Assembly: GCF_936925435.1 (NCBI RefSeq)
Contig: NZ_CAKZHQ010000045.1
Coordinates: 1-64,000 of the forward strand
Reading direction: 5' to 3'
Length of the DNA: 64,000 bases
DNA from: an uncultured Ramlibacter sp.
Lineage (GTDB): Bacteria; Pseudomonadota; Gammaproteobacteria; Burkholderiales; Burkholderiaceae_C
Made by a program: the position numbers and the translations under genes. The notes beneath the pieces were generated by a model. The model searched no databases, was not told the DNA's origin, and worked only from the letters and a program-made list of their open reading frames with translations. The stretch's first letter is position 1. The number at the start of each line of letters is the position of its first letter. Shown here one piece after another: positions 18,879-26,543 of the stretch.

Positions 18879-20174
18879 ATGGTTCCCCATCTCGTCACCG
18901 CCCTGAACGGCCCCATCAACGAACTCGAGCAGCGCATCCTCGAGTCCATGCCGGCGATCGAGCGCTGGTTCCGGCTGGAATGGATGGAGCACACGCCGCC
19001 CTTCTACAGCTCGGTCGACATCCGCAACGCCGGCTTCAAGCTGGCGCCGGTGGACACCAATCTGTTTCCCGGCGGCTGGAACAACCTCACGCCCGAGATG
19101 CTGCCGCTGGCCGTGCAGTCGGCGATGGCGGCGATCGAGAAGATCTGCCCCGAGGCGCGCAACCTGCTGGTGATCCCCGAGAACCACACGCGCAACACCT
19201 TCTATCTGAGCAACATCGACCAGTTGCGGCGCATCTTTCACATGGCCGGCCTTAACGTGCGCATCGGCTCCATCAGCCCCGATATCAAGGAGCCCACCGA
19301 GGTCCAGCTGCCCGGCGGCGGCTCGGTGCTGCTCGAGCCGGTGGTGCGCAGCAAGCGCCGCCTGGGCCTGAAGGACTTCGACCCCTGCACCATCCTGCTC
19401 AATAACGACCTGTCGGCCGGCGCCCCCGGCATCCTGGAAGACCTGCACGAGCAGTACCTGCTGCCGCCGCTGCACGCCGGCTGGTCGGTGCGGCGCAAGA
19501 GCCGCCACTTCAAGAGCTACGAAGAGGTCTCCAAGCGCTTCGGCAAGCTGCTGGGCATCGATCCCTGGCTGATCAACCCCATGTTCAACCAGTGCGGCGA
19601 GGTCAACTTCGCCGAGGGCACGGGCATGGAATGCCTGACCAGCAATGTCGACGCGCTGCTGACCAAGGTGCGCAAGAAGTACAAGGAATACGGCATCAAC
19701 GAGAAGCCCTTCGTCGTGGTCAAGGCCGACAACGGCACCTACGGCATGGGCATCATGACGGTGCGCGACGTCAAGGACCTGGACCAGCTCAATCGCAAGA
19801 CGCGCAACAAGATGTCGGTCATCAAGGACGGCCAGGAGGTGCACGACGTCATCATCCAGGAAGGCGTGCTGACCAACGAGCGGGTCAACGACGCTGTCGC
19901 CGAGCCGGTGGTCTACATGATGGACCGCTACGTGGTGGGCGGCTTCTACCGGGTCCATGCCGAGCGCGGCGTGGACGAGAACCTCAACGCCCCCGGCGCC
20001 AGTTTTGCCCCCCTAGCCTTTGCCGAGAGTACGCGCTTACCCCAGCCGGGCGAGAGGCCGGGCGCCAGTGCGCCCAACCGCTTCTACATGTATGGCGTGA
20101 TCGGCCGGCTGGCCATGCTGGCCGCCAGCTACGAGTTGGAAGCGACCGACCCCGACGCCGAGGTCTACGAATAG
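18879..20174 (+). CDS. gshA: Glutamate-cysteine ligase, beta-proteobacterial type
   Basis: This 431-residue cytosolic enzyme makes gamma-glutamylcysteine, the first step of glutathione synthesis. It belongs to the distinct proteobacterial GshA family, which is unrelated in length and motifs to the E. coli enzyme. Typical segments are SSVDIRNAGFKLAPVDTNLF, NTFYLSNIDQLRR, and KADNGTYGMGIMTVRD, an ATP-grasp-like nucleotide segment. The start is an ATG at 18879 without a strong ribosome binding site; a TACAAT box lies at 18836-18841. gshB is 12.5 kb downstream. Confidence 0.92.
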   Translation: MVPHLVTALNGPINELEQRILESMPAIERWFRLEWMEHTPPFYSSVDIRNAGFKLAPVDTNLFPGGWNNLTPEMLPLAVQSAMAAIEKICPEARNLLVIPENHTRNTFYLSNIDQLRRIFHMAGLNVRIGSISPDIKEPTEVQLPGGGSVLLEPVVRSKRRLGLKDFDPCTILLNNDLSAGAPGILEDLHEQYLLPPLHAGWSVRRKSRHFKSYEEVSKRFGKLLGIDPWLINPMFNQCGEVNFAEGTGMECLTSNVDALLTKVRKKYKEYGINEKPFVVVKADNGTYGMGIMTVRDVKDLDQLNRKTRNKMSVIKDGQEVHDVIIQEGVLTNERVNDAVAEPVVYMMDRYVVGGFYRVHAERGVDENLNAPGASFAPLAFAESTRLPQPGERPGASAPNRFYMYGVIGRLAMLAASYELEATDPDAEVYE

Positions 20175-20195
20175 AGGGGCTTGGCGGCGCCACGT

Positions 20196-20210
20196 TGTTG
20201 CGTCGCAACA
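20196..20210. promoter_or_regulatory. Inverted repeat upstream of kup, possible operator
   Basis: TGTTGC-GTC-GCAACA is a perfect 6-bp-arm dyad about 100 nt before the kup start codon. No T-run follows, so it is not an obvious terminator. The binding protein is unknown. Confidence 0.35.
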
Positions 20211-20306
20211 TAGGGTCTTTCCCATCGGGCACAGGCGCACAATAGCGGTCCCAAAGGTTACACAACCCCGCTGGCCGATTGAAGAGGCACAAGACGGGGA
20301 TCTCCA

Positions 20307-22175
20307 GTGCAAAGCTCGAAATCCTCGCTCGCGGCGCTGACGCTCGGCGCCATCGGTGTCGTCTACGGTGACATCGGCACCAGCGTCCTGTACGCCGTCA
20401 AGGAAGTCTTCGGCTCCGGCCACGTTCCTTTCACCACCGACAACATCTACGGCATCCTGTCGATCTTCTTCTGGACGCTGACCACCATCGTCTCGATCAA
20501 GTACGTGGTGCTGGTGCTGCGGGCCGACAACAACGGCGAGGGTGGCCTGATCGCCATGCTGGCCCTGGCCTCGCAGGCGGTCAAAGACAAGCCCAAGCTG
20601 CGCAACATCCTGCTCACGGTGGGCATCTTCGGCACCTCGCTGTTCTACGGCGACGGCGTCATCACGCCGGCGATCTCGGTGCTGTCGGCGATCGAGGGCC
20701 TGGAAGTCGTCTCGCCCGCCTTCAAGGACTGGGTCATCCCGCTGACCCTGGTCGTGCTGTTCGGCCTGTTCGCGGTGCAGAAGAACGGCACCACGGGCAT
20801 AGGCCGCTTCTTCGGCCCGGTCACGCTGGCCTGGTTCGCCATCCTGGCCGTGCTGGGCGTCGCCAACATCGTGCGGCATCCGGAAATCCTCACCGCCATC
20901 AGCCCGCACCATGCGCTGGGCTTCATGTTCCGCAACCCCGGCACCACCTTCATCATCCTGGGCGCCGTCGTCCTGTGCGTGACCGGCGCCGAGGCGCTGT
21001 ACGCCGACCTGGGCCACTTCGGCAAGCGGCCGATCCGCCTGGCCTGGTTCAGCGTGGTCATGCCGGCCCTGACGCTCAACTATTTCGGCCAGGGTGCCCT
21101 GCTGCTGGAGCGCCCCGAAGCGGTGAAGAACCCCTTCTTCCTGATGGCGCCCGAATGGGCGACCCTGCCGCTGGTGGTGATGGCCACGGCGGCGACGGTG
21201 ATCGCCTCGCAGGCCCTGATCACCGGTGCCTTCAGCGTCACCAAGCAGGCCATCCAGATGGGTTACCTGCCGCGCCTGCAAGTCCAGCACACCAGCGTGC
21301 GCGAGACCGGCCAGATCTACATTCCCTTCGTCAACTGGAGCCTGTTCGCTGCCATCGTGCTGGCGGTGGTGATGTTCCGCTCGTCGAGCAACCTGGCGGC
21401 GGCCTACGGCATCGCGGTGACGCTGGACATGCTGATCACCACCATCCTGACCTTCTTCGTCATCCGCTTCGGCTGGAAGTACCCGCTGTGGCTGTGCATC
21501 GCCGCCACCGTCTGGTTCTTCGTGGTTGACCTCGTCTTTTTCGCCTCCAACATGCTCAAGCTGTTTGCCGGCGGCTGGTTCCCGCTGATGATCGGCGGCG
21601 TGGTGTTCACGCTGATGATGACCTGGAAGGAAGGCCGGCAGCTGCTCAACGACAAGCTCAAGGCCGATGCGATCGACCTGAACAGCTTCCTGGAGGCGGT
21701 CTTCGTGAGCCCGCCGACGCGGGTCGAAGGCACGGCGGTCTTCCTCACGGCCGAGCCCGGCACCGTGCCCAACGCCATGCTGCACAACCTCAAGCACAAC
21801 AAGGTCCTGCACGAGCACAACCTGTTCGTCACCGTGCGCAGCCACGAGGTGCCGTGGATCGGCATGAACAAGCGGGTGGAGATCGAGTCGCTGGGCCACG
21901 ATTGCTGGCAGGTGGTGTTGCACTACGGCTTCAAGAACGACCCTGACGTGCCGCGCGCGCTCGAGCAGATCCGGGCCCGCGGCTGCGAGCTCGAGCGCAT
22001 GAGCACCAGCTACTTTCTGTCGCGCGACAGCGTCATCCCGACCATCGGCAGCGGCATGGCGGGCTGGCGCGAAAAACTGTTCGCCCAGATGCACCACAAC
22101 GCCAGCGCCGCGGCCGACTTCCTCAACCTGCCCAATAACTCGGTGGTGGAGCTGGGCAGCAAGATCGAGATCTGA
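20307..22175 (+). CDS. kup: Kup-family low-affinity potassium transporter
   Basis: This 622-residue inner-membrane K+/H+ symporter has about twelve hydrophobic segments in residues 1-430 and a cytoplasmic C-terminal domain. Family motifs are [20 protein letters not shown] at the N-terminus and [15 protein letters not shown]. The start is a GTG (20307), because the family N-terminus begins within a few codons of it and no upstream ATG fits. It is convergent with the GntR gene, only 21 nt from its stop. Confidence 0.94.
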   Translation: MQSSKSSLAALTLGAIGVVYGDIGTSVLYAVKEVFGSGHVPFTTDNIYGILSIFFWTLTTIVSIKYVVLVLRADNNGEGGLIAMLALASQAVKDKPKLRNILLTVGIFGTSLFYGDGVITPAISVLSAIEGLEVVSPAFKDWVIPLTLVVLFGLFAVQKNGTTGIGRFFGPVTLAWFAILAVLGVANIVRHPEILTAISPHHALGFMFRNPGTTFIILGAVVLCVTGAEALYADLGHFGKRPIRLAWFSVVMPALTLNYFGQGALLLERPEAVKNPFFLMAPEWATLPLVVMATAATVIASQALITGAFSVTKQAIQMGYLPRLQVQHTSVRETGQIYIPFVNWSLFAAIVLAVVMFRSSSNLAAAYGIAVTLDMLITTILTFFVIRFGWKYPLWLCIAATVWFFVVDLVFFASNMLKLFAGGWFPLMIGGVVFTLMMTWKEGRQLLNDKLKADAIDLNSFLEAVFVSPPTRVEGTAVFLTAEPGTVPNAMLHNLKHNKVLHEHNLFVTVRSHEVPWIGMNKRVEIESLGHDCWQVVLHYGFKNDPDVPRALEQIRARGCELERMSTSYFLSRDSVIPTIGSGMAGWREKLFAQMHHNASAAADFLNLPNNSVVELGSKIEI

Positions 22176-22196
22176 GGCCGGCGCCCCGGCGGGCCT

Positions 22197-22901
22197 TCAG
22201 CCCAGACCCAGCATCCGCGCCAGGCTGCGCTCGGGCGTCTCCTGCTGCAGCCGCACGTTGCGCTCGAGCACCTGCAGGTGTTCCTCCATCAGGCGCACCG
22301 CGCCCTCGGCGTCGCGCCGCTCGATGCAGCCGACCAGGGCCTCGTGTTCGTCGTGCTCGCAGGAAGCGTTGCCAGGCGGCTCGTACAGCGCCACGATGAG
22401 CGAGCAGCGCGAGACCAGCTCGGTCAGGTAGCGTTGCAGCATCTCGTTGCCTGCCACCTCGGCCAACCGCAGGTGGAAGGAGCTGGCCAGCCGGGCCCAG
22501 GCCGGCTGGTCGAAGCGGTGCATGGCCTCGTGCTCCTTGCCCATACGCTGGCGCAGGTCGGCGATGTCCTGGGGCGTGGCGTTGCGCACGGCCAGCCGCA
22601 TGATGGCCGCCTCCAGGGCGCGCCGCGCCTCAAAGATCTGGCGGGTTTCTTCCGGCGTGGGGGAGGCGACGACGGCGCCCTTGTTAGGGCGCAGGTCGAC
22701 GATGCGGTCGTGCGCCAGCCGCTGCAGCACCTTGCGCACCACCGAGCGGCTGACCTGGAACAGCTCGCACAGGGCCGCTTCCGGCAGCTTGGTGCCGGGC
22801 GCCAGGCGCTGGTTCATGACGCCATCGAAGACCGAGCGGTAGATGCGCTCCTCGACGTCGTCGACGCCTTCGTCCACTGGTGGCACGGCAGCTACGCTCA
22901 T
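22197..22901 (-). CDS. GntR-family (FCD domain) transcriptional regulator
   Basis: This 234-residue protein has an N-terminal winged helix (residues about 15-85, RIYRSVFDGVMNQRLAPGTK and FQVSRSVVRKVLQRLAHDR) and a C-terminal all-helical FCD ligand-binding domain (EARRALEAAIMRLAVR to the end) with His residues expected to bind a metal or organic acid. Its ATG overlaps the stop of the deacetylase gene. It is thus the third gene of a small operon divergent from an amino-acid-type ABC transporter, and it is the natural candidate to control both directions through the shared intergenic region. Confidence 0.88.
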   Translation of the reverse strand: MSVAAVPPVDEGVDDVEERIYRSVFDGVMNQRLAPGTKLPEAALCELFQVSRSVVRKVLQRLAHDRIVDLRPNKGAVVASPTPEETRQIFEARRALEAAIMRLAVRNATPQDIADLRQRMGKEHEAMHRFDQPAWARLASSFHLRLAEVAGNEMLQRYLTELVSRCSLIVALYEPPGNASCEHDEHEALVGCIERRDAEGAVRLMEEHLQVLERNVRLQQETPERSLARMLGLG

Positions 22902-23827
22902 GCGAAGTCCTGCGGCCGTTCGGCGGCCAGCTGGTCCATCTGGCTGGCAATGGCGCCCGGCGTGCACAGCCAGACGCTGCCGGCGTCGCGGGCGCTGGCC
23001 AGGGCTTGCAGCGCGCGGCGCAGATGGCGCAGCCGGTAGGGCTGGCCGACGATGTAGGGATGCAGGGCCAGGCCCATCACCAGGGGTTGAACGCGCGCTT
23101 GCAGGAGCATTTCCTCCAGATTGTCCACCACCATGTCGGCGAAATCCTTGGCGTCCATCAGCCGGCCCATGACCATGGGGATGTCGTTGAGCTCCTGCGG
23201 ATAGGGCACGGACCACAGGCGCGCGCCACTGCGCGTGCGCATGGCCACGGGTTGGTCGTCATGGCACCAGTTCAGGGTGTAGCCGTAGCCGGTTTCGGCC
23301 AGCAGGTCGGGCGTGACGGCGCTCTCGGAGATCCAGGGCGAGAGCCAGCCGGACGGCGCCGCGCCGCTTTCGGCAGCGATGCGCTTGCGGCAGGCCAGCA
23401 GAAGGCCGCGCTCGGCCTCTTCGCTGTACACGCCCTGGCGCTCGGCATTGGTGTGGCCGTGGCCGACGATCTCGTCGCCGCGCGCCACACAGGCCGCCAC
23501 CAGCTCGGGGCAGTGGTCGTACAGGGCGGTGTTGATGATGGCCGACGAGGGCAGGCCCAGGCTGTCGAACAACTCCAGGCAGCGCCAGGCGCCGACACGG
23601 TTGCCGTATTCGCGCCAGCTGAAGTTCAGCACGTCGGGCTGGGGCGAGGGCGGGCCCAGGCAGGCGCCCAGGCCCTCACCAAACGCGAAGTGCTCGATGT
23701 TGAAGCCCAGATAGACGGCCAGCCGTGCGCCATTGGGCCAGACCCAGTCGGGGCGGCGGTTGATGGGGCTGTAGCCGAAGCGCCCGTGCTCGGGCAGGGC
23801 GCCGGGCCAGACGGGCAGGGTGCTCAC
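22898..23827 (-). CDS. Polysaccharide-deacetylase-family protein (PuuE-like)
   Basis: This 309-residue protein has the NodB/CE4-type fold. Visible segments are LAVYLGFNIEHFAFGEG, RVGAWRCLELFDSLGLPSS and EIVGHGHTNAERQG, then the C-terminal LALHPYIVGQPYRLRHL. This pattern is closer to the PuuE/urate-catabolism branch, often cofactor-free hydrolases of cyclic amides, than to chitin deacetylases. It starts at a GTG overlapping the preceding TGA (GTGA). The neighbours (NTF2-like protein, GntR regulator, divergent ABC importer) suggest catabolism of an imported nitrogenous compound; the exact substrate is unknown. Confidence 0.82.
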   Translation of the reverse strand: MSTLPVWPGALPEHGRFGYSPINRRPDWVWPNGARLAVYLGFNIEHFAFGEGLGACLGPPSPQPDVLNFSWREYGNRVGAWRCLELFDSLGLPSSAIINTALYDHCPELVAACVARGDEIVGHGHTNAERQGVYSEEAERGLLLACRKRIAAESGAAPSGWLSPWISESAVTPDLLAETGYGYTLNWCHDDQPVAMRTRSGARLWSVPYPQELNDIPMVMGRLMDAKDFADMVVDNLEEMLLQARVQPLVMGLALHPYIVGQPYRLRHLRRALQALASARDAGSVWLCTPGAIASQMDQLAAERPQDFA

Positions 23828-24255
23828 AGCGTGGCCAGGCCGGCGCGCACCAGCAGCCATTCGGCGCTGTCGTTCCAGACGTCCATCTCGCAGATCAGGC
23901 CATGGCGCACCACATAGCGGTCCACATAGCGGTTGCCCTCGAAGGGCGTGCCGTCCGGCCAGGCGCCGTACAGGGTGCCCAGGCTGTAGACCACGGTTTC
24001 TTCGGGCGTGCCGCCGCTCACCACTTCGGTGCGCTCGATCTTCTTCTTGACCCAGGCGTAGCGGCCGCGGTTGAAGGCTGTGGCCTCGGCAGGGTGGCGC
24101 ATGGCGCGGTTCCCTGTGAAGCGGATCTGCATGCCGGGCGCGACAAGTTCGGCTGCAGCCTCCGGGTCGGGAATCATGTGGCGGCGCAGGTATTCGTCGA
24201 CCAGGGGGCCGGGCGCGAGGCCGGGTGGGGCGGCAGTTTCTGAAGCGTGGGACAT
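23824..24255 (-). CDS. NTF2/SnoaL-like protein
   Basis: This 143-residue small cone-fold protein is probably an enzyme or binding protein acting on a small molecule. Segments such as VDEYLRRHMIPDPEAAAELV, a central MQIRFTGNR strand, and YVDRYVVRHGLICEMDVWND resemble SnoaL-like polyketide-cyclase/ketosteroid-isomerase relatives. A GGAGG site precedes the ATG closely. It is the first gene of a three-gene operon with the deacetylase and the GntR regulator, all overlapping by 4 nt. Confidence 0.75.
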   Translation of the reverse strand: MSHASETAAPPGLAPGPLVDEYLRRHMIPDPEAAAELVAPGMQIRFTGNRAMRHPAEATAFNRGRYAWVKKKIERTEVVSGGTPEETVVYSLGTLYGAWPDGTPFEGNRYVDRYVVRHGLICEMDVWNDSAEWLLVRAGLATL

Positions 24256-24349
24256 GGATCCTCCGAAGAATCACTGAAATGGTGCACAAGCTGCGATGGT
24301 CAGACTGCAGCAAAAGCCATGCCGTTTGTTTACATGGCAGCCAATCAAG

Positions 24350-24380
24350 TGTCGACAATGATTGTCATGAATTGTAGACA
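24350..24380. promoter_or_regulatory. Candidate GntR operator in the divergent promoter region
   Basis: Two near-identical octamers, TGTCGACA (24350-24357, a perfect palindrome) and TGTAGACA (24373-24380), are spaced 23 bp apart, about two helical turns. They lie between the NTF2-like operon and the ABC transporter genes. A palindromic CAATGATTG lies between them. Such TnGTnnnACnA-like dyads suit FCD-type GntR repressors. Confidence 0.5.
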
Positions 24381-24461
24381 TGGCACGGCCCTTGCATTCC
24401 CGCAGGCAGTCCGTGGCAGCGCGCCACATTTTTGTGCAGCCTCATTTTTCCGGAGATCGCC

Positions 24462-25658
24462 ATGTCCTTTGCCTTCCGCCCCAATGCCCGCCGCAGCTTC
24501 CTGTGCGCCGCCCTTGCCGCCGCCGGCCTGGCCACTTCCGGCACGGCCTTCGCCGCCGACCCGATCAAGATCGGCCTGGTCACCGCCTTGTCGGGCCAGT
24601 CGGCCCTGGCCGGCGAGGCCATCACCCGCGGCCTGACCGTGGCCATCGACGAGATCAATGCCAAGGGCGGCCTGCTGGGCGGCCGCAAGCTGGAACTGGT
24701 GCGCCGTGACGACGAGGCCAACCCGGCCAAGGGCGTGGTTGCCGCGCGAGAACTGATCTTCAAGGAAAAGGTCGCCGTGCTGTTTGGCGGCCTGGACACG
24801 CCGGTGTCCATGGCCATCGTGCCGGTGATCAACCAGGAAAAGACGCCCTTCATGGGCCCCTGGGCCGCGGGCACGCCCATCACCAAGAACGGCGCCAATC
24901 CCAACTTCGCCTTCCGCGTCTCGGCCGTCGACGAGATCGTCAATGTGGGCATGCTCGACTACGCGCAGAAGAACTTCAAGAGCAGCAAGTTCGGCATGAT
25001 CCTGGTCAACAACCCCTGGGGTGAGTCCAACGAAAAGGGCTTGATCGCCGCCCTGGCTGCCAAGAACATGAAGGCCGTGGGCATCGAGAAGTTCGAAGGC
25101 AGCGACGTCGACGTCGTGCCCCAGCTGACGCGCCTGAAGGCCGCCGGCGCCGACACCCTGTTCCTGGTCGGCAACGTCGGCCCCTCGGCCCAGGTCGTCA
25201 AGTCGCTGGACCGCATGGGCTGGCAGGTGCCCATCGTCTCGCATTGGGGGCCGGCCGGCGGCCGCTTCACCGAGCTGGCCGGCCCGAACGGCAAGAACGT
25301 GCACTTCGTCCAGACCTACAGCTTCTTCGGCAAGCAGTCGCCGGTGGGCGAGAAGGTGGTCGCCGCGCTCAAGGCCAAGTACCCCGCCATCAAGGGCCCG
25401 GACGACATCACGCCCGCGGTCGGTGTGGCCAACGCCTACGACGGCATGATGCTGGCCGGCCTGGCGATCGCCGCCGCAGGCTCCACCGATGGCGACGCCG
25501 TGCGCCAGGGCTTCTACAAGATCGACAAGTACGAAGGCCTGATCAAGACCTACGTCAAGCCGTTCACGCCCGCGGTGCACGACGCGGTGACGGCCAGCGA
25601 CTACGTCTGGGCCCAGTTCATCGACAACCGCATCCTGCCCGTTGCGTTGGCCAAGTAA
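24462..25658 (+). CDS. ABC transporter periplasmic binding protein, branched-chain amino acid type
   Basis: This 398-residue LivJ/LivK-like receptor has a signal peptide of about 31 residues (RRSFLCAALAAAGLATSGTAFA) and mature start ADPIKIGLVTALSG. Type I periplasmic-binding lobes are evident (EAITRGLTVAIDEINAKGGL; GGLDTPVSMAIVPVINQEKTP). A CGGAG site lies 7 nt before the ATG at 24462. It heads a livKH-livMGF cassette. Members of this family also bind amides, urea or aromatic acids; the adjacent deacetylase operon argues for a nitrogen-containing ligand rather than leucine itself. Confidence 0.9.
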   Translation: MSFAFRPNARRSFLCAALAAAGLATSGTAFAADPIKIGLVTALSGQSALAGEAITRGLTVAIDEINAKGGLLGGRKLELVRRDDEANPAKGVVAARELIFKEKVAVLFGGLDTPVSMAIVPVINQEKTPFMGPWAAGTPITKNGANPNFAFRVSAVDEIVNVGMLDYAQKNFKSSKFGMILVNNPWGESNEKGLIAALAAKNMKAVGIEKFEGSDVDVVPQLTRLKAAGADTLFLVGNVGPSAQVVKSLDRMGWQVPIVSHWGPAGGRFTELAGPNGKNVHFVQTYSFFGKQSPVGEKVVAALKAKYPAIKGPDDITPAVGVANAYDGMMLAGLAIAAAGSTDGDAVRQGFYKIDKYEGLIKTYVKPFTPAVHDAVTASDYVWAQFIDNRILPVALAK

Positions 25659-25667
25659 GCAGCGCCG

Positions 25668-26543
25668 ATGTTGTTGTCTGCCTGGATCAGCGGGCTGGGG
25701 CTCGGGAGCATGTACGGGCTGATGGCCCTGGGCTTCTATGTCACATATGCCGTCTCGGGAACGGTCAACTTCGCCCAGGGCAGCGCAATGATGCTCGGGG
25801 CGGTGCTGACCTTCGCTTTTGCCCAGACCCTGGGCTGGCCCATGCTGGCGTCGGCGCTTCTGGCCCTGTGCCTGTGCGCGCTGTACGGCCTGCTGGTCGA
25901 GTTGCTGGCGGTGCGGCCTTTCGCCGGGCGCGGCTCCGAGTCCTGGCTGATGGCCACCGTGGCCCTGGGCATCGTGGTGGACAACCTGGTGATGTTCAGC
26001 TTCGGCAAGGAGCCGCGCAGCCTGCCCTCCCCACTGGCCGTCACGCCGCTGAAGTTCGGCGAGATGGGGCTGGGCATCTACCCGCTGCAACTGCTGATCC
26101 CAGTCGTCGGCCTGGCGCTGGCCGGTGTGCTGCACGCCGTCTCGCGCCGCACCCGCTGGGGCGTGGCCCTGCTGGCCGTGGTGCAAAACCGTGAGGCAGC
26201 GCGCCTGATGGGCATCCCCATCAAGCGCGCCGTCGCCGCCTCGTTCGCGCTGTCAGCGCTGTTTGCCGGCATCGCCGGCGTGCTGATCGCGCCGCTGTAC
26301 AACGTGCATGCCGACATGGGCACGCTGTTCGGCCTGAAAGCCTTTGCGGTCGCCATCCTGGGCGGCATCACCAGCGCCTGGGGCGTGATGCTGGCCGGCT
26401 TGCTGTTCGGCACGGCCGAGGCCCTGATCACCGCCACCCTGGGCTCGGGCTACACCCAGATCCTGACCTTCACCCTGGTGATCGTTGCCCTGGCCTTGCG
26501 GCCCAATGGCCTGTTCGGCCGCGCCACGCTTCGCAAAGTATGA
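25668..26543 (+). CDS. Branched-chain amino acid ABC transporter permease LivH-like
   Basis: This 291-residue inner-membrane permease has eight or so hydrophobic segments. Family motifs are GSMYGLMALGFYVTYAVSGTVNFAQG at the N-terminus and VQNREAARLMGIPIKRAVAASF in the cytoplasmic coupling loop, then GGITSAWGVMLAGLL. It begins 9 nt after the receptor stop and overlaps the next gene by ATGA. Confidence 0.92.
   Translation: MLLSAWISGLGLGSMYGLMALGFYVTYAVSGTVNFAQGSAMMLGAVLTFAFAQTLGWPMLASALLALCLCALYGLLVELLAVRPFAGRGSESWLMATVALGIVVDNLVMFSFGKEPRSLPSPLAVTPLKFGEMGLGIYPLQLLIPVVGLALAGVLHAVSRRTRWGVALLAVVQNREAARLMGIPIKRAVAASFALSALFAGIAGVLIAPLYNVHADMGTLFGLKAFAVAILGGITSAWGVMLAGLLFGTAEALITATLGSGYTQILTFTLVIVALALRPNGLFGRATLRKV

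Noticed and set aside
20037-22097. Long minus-strand open frame opposite kup
   Set aside because: Shadow frame: the plus strand clearly encodes Kup with conserved motifs.
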